Source of the DNA: Planctomycetota bacterium
Lineage (GTDB): Bacteria; Planctomycetota; UBA1135; GCA-002686595
Direction of reading: 5' to 3'
Length of the DNA stretch: 7,477 nucleotides
NCBI GenBank assembly: GCA_021776885.1
Contig: JAJFFA010000745.1
Span: 1 to 7,477, forward strand
Below the pieces are notes generated by a model, which worked only from the letters and a program-made list of their open reading frames with translations, made no database searches and was not told the DNA's origin. Both the position numbers and the translations under genes were made by a program. Every line of letters starts with the position of its first letter. Within the stretch, counting starts at the first letter, position 1. Of the stretch, positions 1-4,818 are shown one piece after another.

Positions 1-126
1 ACCGTACGGAAGAACGCAGACGCCCACGGCGAGCGCTTCGTTCGGTCGATTCGCCGGGAGTGCCTCGACCGCCTGATCCTCTTCGGGGAAGGACACCTTC
101 TGTCGTCGCCTAGCAGGCCGTGGTGA
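1..126 (+). pseudogene. Truncated C-terminal remnant of an rve/DDE-type transposase
   Basis: Frame 1 reads from the window edge to a TGA at 124-126. Residues 5-20 (NADAHGERFVRSIRRE), followed by CLDRLILFGEGHL, match the end of the rve integrase core of IS3/IS481-like transposases. There the glutamate of the N.xA..ERF motif is normally the third catalytic acid; here it would be the GAG at 31-33. The family normally continues after GEGHL with a stretch rich in Tyr, His and Arg ending near an RNHQGL-type motif. None of that is present: after about position 101 the reading becomes SSPSRPW and stops. The break lies within about 10 nt of a hairpin element (115-270), which supplies the stop codon. 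Removing that element in silico leaves the frame open but does not restore the family's C-terminus, so the gene was probably truncated by another event as well. The 5' part lies outside the window. The family call comes from recognised motifs only. Confidence 0.72.
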
Positions 127-270
127 AAGTCATTCGGCGCCAGGAAGGCGTCCTCTGCCCCAGCTCGGCGCCTGAAAGCCTCGCCGAATCCACCGATTCG
201 CCTGCGTTTCGAGGCACCGAGCTGAATCAGATGTCGCCGCCCTGGCACCAAAGCACTTTCACCACGGCCT
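115..270. repeat. Long hairpin (MITE/REP-like) element with CTAG at both ends
   Basis: The arms 115-190 and 195-270 are each 76 nt and pair without gaps around the loop cacc (191-194). I count 57 of 76 Watson-Crick pairs. The outer 16 bp (aggccgtggtgaaagt against actttcaccacggcct) and the innermost 6 bp are perfect; most mismatches lie in the middle. One base outside each arm is CTAG (110-113 and 272-275), and CCTAG occurs on both sides in direct orientation. That fits either a 4-5 bp target duplication or a palindromic extension of the hairpin; the sequence cannot tell these apart because CTAG is its own reverse complement. CTAG/YTAR targets are known for the IS5 subgroup, but no transposase is present here, so the mobilising family is unknown. 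The element abuts a broken transposase gene, which supports a mobile origin. It is too imperfect to be a sequencing palindrome artefact. Confidence 0.85.
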
Positions 271-275
271 CCTAG

Positions 276-555
276 TCGTAGCGAGCGACCTCATACCGCC
301 AAGGGGTGCGAAACGCGGAGCAAGAGCGGCCCTCAGTGGTAGGATCGGGGTCGACAATCTCCCCGTCGCCGTCGGGGGCTGACTCCATGTTCTACATGCG
401 GCTATCACCACGCAACGCCCGTTGCGTCACTTGTAGTTGGCGAGCCCGCCCGTGCGTTCGGGCAGGCGACATGCCAGCCGTGTTGACTCGATCGAAGTCA
501 CGCCGCGCCATCAGGACTAGCCAATCGGCTTGACGGGGAGCACTGAGACTGAAGC
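276..555 (+). other. Unassigned stretch leading into a terminator; no recognised gene
   Basis: No protein family or RNA family is recognisable here. One open frame (306-533, GTG start, 75 codons) ends 22 nt before a strong intrinsic terminator. It is Arg/Ser-rich, has no visible ribosome binding site, and its third-position GC (about two thirds by my count) is below that of the clear genes nearby, so I do not call it a gene. Several short hairpins occur: a perfect 8-bp inverted repeat with a 2-nt loop (410-417/420-427), a GCCCG/CGGGC stem extended by a 3-bp outer stem (444-467), and AGCC-aatc-GGCT (519-530). Together with the terminator this is compatible with a small structured RNA or a short leader transcript, but GC-rich DNA makes short hairpins by chance. 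The motif TAGGAT at 340-345 resembles a high-GC -10 box, with no convincing -35. Confidence 0.3.
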
Positions 556-594
556 AAAGCCTCCGTCCCCACGGGGAGGGGGCTTTCGTTTTTT
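556..594 (+). terminator. Intrinsic (Rho-independent) terminator, plus strand
   Basis: AAAGCC (556-561) pairs with GGCTTT (581-586). The stem continues through a T-G wobble (562/580), CC/GG (563-564/578-579), one G-A mismatch (565/577), a T-G wobble (566/576) and CCC/GGG (567-569/573-575), closing on a 3-nt loop. It is followed by CG and six Ts (589-594). The reverse strand has no T-run after the stem, so it acts only for plus-strand transcription. It therefore cannot end the minus-strand gene that finishes at 796. Its only visible plus-strand customers are the transposase remnant or an unrecognised transcript from 276-555. Confidence 0.85.
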
Positions 595-795
595 CGACTC
601 AACCAAACTTGATCGAACCGTGAACTTCGTGGGGGCCTAGGCAACCTAGTGCTCGGCCGTCGAGCGCTCGTCGAGCGCCGCGGCCGGTTCACAGCAGCAC
701 GAGGATACCAAGCCCGCCGACAAAGCCGAGGACTCGGGCGCCCGGCTCCTCGCCGACTTCGGCTGGCTCCTCGAGGACATCGTGTCTGCTCGGCG
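595..795. other. Gap downstream of the propeller gene, with a coding-like but startless stretch
   Basis: No complete gene is present. From 650 (just after an in-frame TAG at 647-649) the plus strand is open into the next gene's antisense. About 145 nt of it look coding-like: third positions are very GC-rich, and the peptide includes DSGARLLADFGWLLEDIV at roughly 731-784. It has no ATG and no homologous family that I recognise, so it may be a gene fragment or chance. The minus strand, which should carry the 3' end of the propeller gene's transcript, has no hairpin followed by a T-run here. The palindrome CGGGCGCCCG (within 735-745) is the best stem and lacks a T-tract. CTAGG-caa-CCTAG (637-649) is a perfect short inverted repeat containing the same CTAG word that brackets the hairpin element at 115-270. 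Confidence 0.35.
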
Positions 796-2553
796 TCACT
801 CCAGGAACGTCACGGCCAACGCGTCGCTCAGGTTGAAGCCGTTGGCGCCCATTGGGTCTCGATACCAGAACTGGAAATTGCGAGTCACTCCCGCGTCGAT
901 GCCGGGCGCGAGCGACAGGTCCGGTGCGAAGGAGGCTGCCCCCGATCCGTCCGCCTGCACGACGGGGAGCCGGCGGGCTTGGCCGCCAACACAACGAAAG
1001 CCGTCGCCGAACGGAATCTGGATCCGGTTCGGCCCGTGGAAGTAGAGACCGAAACCGTTCGGCAGCGCGCCCGCCGTGATCAGGGTGAAGTCGTTCGCGG
1101 AGACGCTCGTCGAACCCATGGCGTCCATCCGCGCCTCCGTTCCCACGGAGTTCGTGGCCGAGACGCAGTAGGCCTCGACGAACTCCGGTGCGTAGTGCGC
1201 GAGGATGAGGTCGGTGGACGAGCCGTCCAGGGGCGCCGCACCCGCGGCCCAGACGCGGCCGTCGGGACGGGACGCAAGCGCGAACACGTGACCGCTCTGT
1301 CCCAAGGGACCGAATCCCAGGTCCTCGAACTCGAGCACTCCGTCCGCGGCGAACTGCGCCAGGAACGGGAAGTAGGTCGAGGGGTCCGGCCGCGCTTGCC
1401 CGGCGATGGTGACGCGCCCCGCGTCGTCGACGACGACGCTACGCGGATCGTCGTGGAGGTGGTCTCCAGTCCGCCCGTGTTGGACCGCCCAGCGCGTCGT
1501 CCCGTCGGATCCGACCACGAGCACGAACGCGTCGCGGTCGTCCACGTTGCTCGTGTCCGTCTGGCCCGTGACGACAGCGGCTCCCGTGCGGTCCACGGCG
1601 ATGGCCCACGGAGACTCGTTGCGGCTTGCCGTACCGTTCCAACTCGTCTGCCACAGCTCGTTCCCGTCGGCGTCGACCTTGACGACGAGTGCATCGAGGT
1701 TGGCAGACGGCGTCGTGCTCCATAGAGACCCAAGGACCAGGACGTTCCGAGCGTCGTCGAGCGCCAAGTCAACGCCGGAGTCGAACGTCGCTTGGCCGCC
1801 CGCTCCGAAGTCCCGCTCCCACTCGAGCACACCGTCGGCTCCGATCTTCTTCAGCGCGGCCTGCGTGTCCTGCTGCCCAACGTTCACGGTCCCGACGGCA
1901 TAGATGGAAGAGTCGATGGGATCGAGCTCGATGGCTTCGACGTTGGCCCCCGCGCCGCCGTGGCTCTCTGTTCGCGCCCAGGCGAATGCTCCGGACACTG
2001 TCACCTTCAGCAGCAGCCATTCCGCGTCCGAGCCGCAGCAATCGAGCTGGCCAACCAGGTACGCGTTGCCCGCCGAGTCGACCTCGAGGTCGAACACGTT
2101 CGACAGCCCTCCGAAACCCACCGGCGTGATCATCTGGGTGTAGCTCCAGAGTTCGTTGCCCAGGGAGTCGTAGCGGACAATCGTCCAGTCGTTGCCGCTG
2201 TTCGTGCCTCCGCCCACGACGACGTCCCCGTTCGGGGCGAGCGCCACGGCGTGGGCGGTGGAGCCAAGTGTCTCCAACCCGGTATGGAACGTCTGATCCC
2301 ACACCAAGCTGCCCTGCGCGTCGTGTTTGAGCGTCATGAAGTGCGCGGCGACGGTGCCGCTCGGTAGGCGGTCGGTCCGGAAGCCGGCGGCGTAGGTGTT
2401 TCCAGCCGAGTCCACGACCACGTCCTGGACGTAGTCGCCTCCAGAGAGGGGCCCGTCGTACTCGGCGAGCCATTGGCGCGAGAGCTGACCTTGCGCCAGC
2501 GAGGACAAGAGGAGGACGGCGAGAAGGGTCGACAGAGCTTGGACTCGGAGCAT
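796..2553 (-). CDS. Secreted beta-propeller-repeat (SBBP-like) protein with planctomycete-type C-terminal domain
   Basis: This 585-residue protein starts with a signal peptide (MLRVQ, then a hydrophobic run LLAVLLLSSLA, probable cleavage after AQG near residue 22), so it is expected to be exported. Eight repeats of the pattern hydrophobic-x-D-x-x-G-x-hydrophobic-x-G follow, near residues 42, 101, 152, 205, 260, 315, 370 and 422 (for example VVVDSAGNTYAAG, AIAVDRTGAAVVTG), often followed by a blade strand ending W. This is the SBBP/beta-propeller repeat style, which folds as a propeller and usually has no catalytic role. Residues 462-585 form a separate domain (YC..ATNS.GT, PFGDGFRCVGG, FQFWYRDP, GFNLSDALAVTF) shared with the divergent neighbour at 3061-4491. 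The ATG at 2553 is chosen because it begins the signal peptide; the open frame extends upstream to 2811 but that part is not protein-like. No close Shine-Dalgarno site is seen (an AAGGA lies about 20 nt upstream). Ligand and exact location are unknown. Confidence 0.88.
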   Translation of the reverse strand: MLRVQALSTLLAVLLLSSLAQGQLSRQWLAEYDGPLSGGDYVQDVVVDSAGNTYAAGFRTDRLPSGTVAAHFMTLKHDAQGSLVWDQTFHTGLETLGSTAHAVALAPNGDVVVGGGTNSGNDWTIVRYDSLGNELWSYTQMITPVGFGGLSNVFDLEVDSAGNAYLVGQLDCCGSDAEWLLLKVTVSGAFAWARTESHGGAGANVEAIELDPIDSSIYAVGTVNVGQQDTQAALKKIGADGVLEWERDFGAGGQATFDSGVDLALDDARNVLVLGSLWSTTPSANLDALVVKVDADGNELWQTSWNGTASRNESPWAIAVDRTGAAVVTGQTDTSNVDDRDAFVLVVGSDGTTRWAVQHGRTGDHLHDDPRSVVVDDAGRVTIAGQARPDPSTYFPFLAQFAADGVLEFEDLGFGPLGQSGHVFALASRPDGRVWAAGAAPLDGSSTDLILAHYAPEFVEAYCVSATNSVGTEARMDAMGSTSVSANDFTLITAGALPNGFGLYFHGPNRIQIPFGDGFRCVGGQARRLPVVQADGSGAASFAPDLSLAPGIDAGVTRNFQFWYRDPMGANGFNLSDALAVTFLE

Positions 2554-2717
2554 CGTGGTGGGTTGCTGAAGGATTCCTTGGGCGACGGCGACCGGTGTGC
2601 CTTGCCTGGAGGTAGGGCGGCCCGAGCCGACACGCGCCGGAGCCCAGGGCAGGCCCGACTTCAGTGCAAGCGGCATGCCACGCTCGCGAGCTCCGCTCGG
2701 CCATTCCCCGGGCCCTG

Positions 2718-2739
2718 GGGTCCAGGATCTGGATTCCAG
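2718..2739. repeat. Copy 1 of a 22-nt repeat (GGGTCYAGGATYTGGA..CCAG)
   Basis: It matches 2904-2925 at 18 of 22 positions in direct orientation. The core TCCAGGATCTGGA is itself nearly palindromic, so it also matches in inverted orientation, which suits a dyad-symmetric protein-binding site or a shared upstream element of the two divergent genes. It lies 165 nt upstream of the minus-strand start codon. Confidence 0.5.
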
Positions 2740-2795
2740 TGCGCGGGCGCACAACAGCGATGCCCCGCGGCGCTGGTCCCTTGCCCAGGACGCAG

Positions 2796-2837
2796 CGCGT
2801 CTCCCGTCCACGCTGCGAAGCGTGGACGGGAGACGCG
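2796..2837. repeat. Perfect 19-bp inverted repeat with a GCGA tetraloop
   Basis: The left arm CGCGTCTCCCGTCCACGCT (2796-2814) and right arm AGCGTGGACGGGAGACGCG (2819-2837) are exact reverse complements, separated by gcga (2815-2818). As RNA, GCGA is a GNRA tetraloop, which stabilises hairpins in either reading direction poorly or well depending on strand (the minus-strand loop is TCGC). There is no T-tract on either side, so it is not an intrinsic terminator. It sits at the centre of the divergent intergenic region, 242 nt upstream of the minus start codon and 223 nt upstream of the plus one. A perfect 19-bp stem is far beyond chance and suggests selection or recent origin. Options are a REP-like palindrome, a shared operator, or a cruciform-forming site. 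Confidence 0.85.
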
Positions 2838-2903
2838 TCTCGATCAGCGCCGCGGGCTACCCTCCGGTGGGCACCGCTCGGTCGCAGTTCTTGTCCTCGC
2901 GGC

Positions 2904-2925
2904 GGGTCTAGGATTTGGACGCCAG
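2904..2925. repeat. Copy 2 of a 22-nt repeat, containing a TAGGAT box
   Basis: It matches 2718-2739 at 18 of 22 positions. Only this copy has TAGGAT (2909-2914), a plausible -10 hexamer for high-GC sigma-70 promoters. TTGTCC at 2891-2896 would be a -35 with a spacer of only 12 nt, which is too short, so promoter activity is uncertain. It lies 135 nt upstream of the start codon at 3061. Confidence 0.45.
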
Positions 2926-3060
2926 GCCCGCGGATTGGAAAGCGCCGTCCGTCTCGGGTCGCGCAACGCCTCGCCCCGTGCGCTCGACGCTTGGGCACGA
3001 GAATTGCCGCTGGACGGTGATCCTGGCCCGGAAAGTCGTCCTGCAACCCTGACTGCCACT

Positions 3061-4491
3061 ATGCGCTCCTTCCGCACTGCACTGTTCCTGACCCTCTCCG
3101 CCGCAGCCGCCCATGCCCAGGGCGTCGCGTACCGCGTCGTCCCCGTCGGCACCGTCCCCGGCGCGAACGGTACGGCCGCCGCCGGCTTGAACGACCACGA
3201 CGAGGTCGTGGGCTCGGCGGTCTACTCCCCGAGCGTCCGCGGCTGGCACTGGAGCGAAGCGAACGGCTTCACTCTCCTGCCGGCCGTGCCCGGGCAAGCG
3301 AACCACCGTGCGACCGACATCAACAACGAGGGCGTCATCGCCGGGGACGGGGCGTACGACTCCGGCTTTGCGTGGCGCTACGAGAACGGCGCATACGCGG
3401 TCCTCGGCGCCCTGCCCGGCGACGGCCGCAGCATCGCCTTCGGCCTGAACGAGGCGGGAGAAGTCACGGGCACCTCGTGGGGCTTCCAGTTCGCCATCCC
3501 GAAGAAGGCATTCCGCTCGGTGCCGGGCGCGGCGCTCGAGGAACTCGTGCGCGGCGAAGGCACCGCGATCAACGAGCTCGGCCAGATCGCCGGCTGGGCG
3601 GGGACCTTCGCCCCCATGCGCTACACGCCCGGCGTGGGCATCGAGATGCTGCCGCGCGTCCCCAACCGGGACTACCACTATGCGTCCGGCATCAACAACC
3701 ACGGCGCGATCGTCGGCACGGCCACCCAAGCCAACGGCAACGGCGCGATCCCTTACCTCTTCGACGACGCCAGCGGCGCGCGCGCGATCGGCGGCTTCGC
3801 GGGCAGCGCCGGGGCCGCGGCTGTCAACGACCACGGAGTCGTCGTCGGCAACCTCTCGAGCGGCGGCTCCCACCCGTGGATCTGGGACGAAGCTCAGGGC
3901 GTGCGCTTCCTCGACGGACTCGTCGACACGGCCTCGGGCTACGACCCGTACACAGCGATCCGCATCAACAACCGCGGCACGATCCTGGTGCGCGCGTTCG
4001 TCAGCGCGAGCTCGAGCTACGAGCCCGTGCTCCTGATTCCCCTCGAGCCGGCCCAGCCCGGACTAGCCGACTGCTTCGGAACGACGGCGTGCCCTTGCGG
4101 CGAGCAGCGCCTGGCGGGCTGCACGAATTCCACCGGCACCGGCGCCTCCCTCGCGGGCAGCGGCAGCGCGAGCGTCGGTGCCGACGACCTCTCGCTCACC
4201 GCCTCGGACCTGCGCCCAGGCGTCTCGGGCCTCGTCTTCGCCGGGAGGACCAGCCCGCGCCTGCCCTTCGGCGACGGCATCCAGTGCGTCGGCGGCGTGT
4301 TCCGCCGCTTCGCGGTGCGCGCGGCGACCGGCGGCAGCTTCGACGAGGGCCCGGGCGTCGCTTCGCGTCTCTCCGCGACAGCCGGTGACACGGTGCGTTT
4401 CCAGTGCTGGTATCGCGACCCGGGTGGTCCGAGCTGCGGCGGCGCCGGCTTCAACCTCAGCAACGCATACGAAGTGACCTTCGTCCCCTAA
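3061..4491 (+). CDS. Secreted HAF-repeat (seven-repeat propeller) protein with planctomycete-type C-terminal domain
   Basis: This 476-residue protein has a signal peptide (MRSFRTALFLTLSAAAAHAQ, AHA-Q cleavage site) and should be exported. Seven HAF-type repeats (A..[IL]N..G.[IV].G) are seen near residues 40, 84, 126, 167, 208, 252 and 299, for example AAGLNDHDEVVG, ATDINNEGVIAG and ASGINNHGAIVG. The even spacing of about 43 residues and the count of seven suggest a seven-bladed beta-propeller; that fold is my inference. Residues 337-476 are a C-terminal domain beginning DCFGTTACPCG, with PFGDGIQCVGG, FQCWYRDP and GFNLSNAYEVTF, homologous to residues 462-585 of the divergent neighbour. The ATG at 3061 is chosen because it starts the signal peptide; the frame is open upstream to 2473 without protein character. 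There is no near Shine-Dalgarno site. HAF repeats have no defined enzymatic function, so the role (binding, surface or matrix) is unknown. Confidence 0.88.
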   Translation: MRSFRTALFLTLSAAAAHAQGVAYRVVPVGTVPGANGTAAAGLNDHDEVVGSAVYSPSVRGWHWSEANGFTLLPAVPGQANHRATDINNEGVIAGDGAYDSGFAWRYENGAYAVLGALPGDGRSIAFGLNEAGEVTGTSWGFQFAIPKKAFRSVPGAALEELVRGEGTAINELGQIAGWAGTFAPMRYTPGVGIEMLPRVPNRDYHYASGINNHGAIVGTATQANGNGAIPYLFDDASGARAIGGFAGSAGAAAVNDHGVVVGNLSSGGSHPWIWDEAQGVRFLDGLVDTASGYDPYTAIRINNRGTILVRAFVSASSSYEPVLLIPLEPAQPGLADCFGTTACPCGEQRLAGCTNSTGTGASLAGSGSASVGADDLSLTASDLRPGVSGLVFAGRTSPRLPFGDGIQCVGGVFRRFAVRAATGGSFDEGPGVASRLSATAGDTVRFQCWYRDPGGPSCGGAGFNLSNAYEVTFVP

Positions 4492-4818
4492 CGGGCGCCG
4501 GAAGATCGGGTCCGTCATTGGGGAGGGGAAGCGCTCCGAACTGCCGACCAACCCGGGCCGCGCGGCGCAGTTCCCCTCTGCGGAGGGGAGTGGCTCCCCG
4601 AGCCCAACGGTCTTGCGAACTTCCGAAAGAGAGAGCAATCGGGCCTCCCAGTGTCCTCAGGACTGGTCTCGGTTCGTAGAACCGTTGGGATCGGTACCGA
4701 GCAGGACGCGAACTCGAACTACCCTGACCATGCTGCCGCTCGCGCGACTGGGGTAGGGTGCGCTGCATCTCCGAGGTGGACAACGGAACCTGACCCGCGG
4801 TGTACGGTTCCGGCACCC
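4492..4818. other. 327-nt intergenic region with several hairpins; no gene
   Basis: No gene is supported between the HAF-repeat gene and the next plus-strand gene. TTCCCCTC-tgcg-GAGGGGAG (4571-4590; loop 4579-4582, one G-T end pair) and GGCT-ccccg-AGCC (4593-4605) follow the HAF gene by 80-100 nt and could end its transcript, but no T-run follows. GAGGGG at 4523-4528 plus AACTGC at 4538-4543 can alternatively pair with GCAGTTCCCCTC (4567-4578), giving two competing folds. Nearer the next gene are CGGTTC-gta-GAACCG (4670-4684) and the palindrome TCGGTACCGA (4691-4700). TAGGGT near 4753 resembles a -10 box without a clear -35. Nothing identifies a known riboswitch or RNA family. Confidence 0.45.

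Larger units (their letters stand above)
2554..3060. other. 507-nt divergent intergenic region with mirror-like structure
   Basis: This region lies between two divergent secreted-protein genes and must hold both promoters. No gene is supported; the long open frames through it are poor protein. It is organised around a central perfect hairpin (2796-2837). Outside it a 12-bp block is repeated in inverted orientation: cccgcggcgctg at 2764-2775 against cagcgccgcggg at 2845-2856. Further out are two related GGGTC.AGGAT.TGGA..CCAG blocks (2718-2739 and 2904-2925). Read outward from the centre, the two halves thus carry the same ordered blocks with different spacing. That could be a duplicated upstream region or nested mobile repeats. 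TAGGAT at 2909-2914 could serve as a -10 box for the plus-strand gene (about 147 nt leader), but no 17-nt-spaced -35 is convincing. No clear minus-strand promoter was found. Confidence 0.6.

Noticed and set aside
421..510. tRNA-like fold: a 7-nt end pairing (421-427 with 500-506, one mismatch), a TGACT/AGTCA stem with a 7-nt loop, and CCA at 508-510
   Set aside because: The T-loop lacks the TTC.A consensus in a position compatible with the stem, the spacing between T-stem and CCA conflicts with the acceptor pairing, and no credible anticodon arm forms. It could at most be a decayed or chance structure.
306..533. 75-codon open frame with GTG start just before the terminator
   Set aside because: No ribosome binding site, no recognisable family, and weaker third-position GC than neighbouring genes. 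It is kept only as part of the orphan-transcript idea.
649..1725. Long plus-strand open frame (358 codons) opposite the propeller gene
   Set aside because: Arg-rich low-quality protein, antisense to a gene with signal peptide, repeats and a conserved C-terminal domain. It is a typical shadow frame in GC-rich DNA.
2554..2811. Upstream extension of the propeller gene's frame
   Set aside because: It would bury the signal peptide and would end inside the central palindrome; the residues are not protein-like.
2796..2837. Reading the central palindrome as an intrinsic terminator
   Set aside because: No T-tract follows on either strand and it lies between divergent start codons, where no transcript should end.
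1769..3046. Long minus-strand open frame (425 codons) overlapping the start of the propeller gene
   Set aside because: Arg-rich composition without domains; it crosses the structured intergenic region and overlaps the real gene in another frame.
2473..3060. Upstream extension of the HAF gene's frame
   Set aside because: It would place 196 poor-quality residues before a clear signal peptide and overlap the divergent gene.
4651..4818. GTG start at 4651 for the Ig-like gene
   Set aside because: The added 56 residues lack domain character and the ATG at 4819 begins a hydrophobic leader; not fully excluded because that leader has no basic residue.
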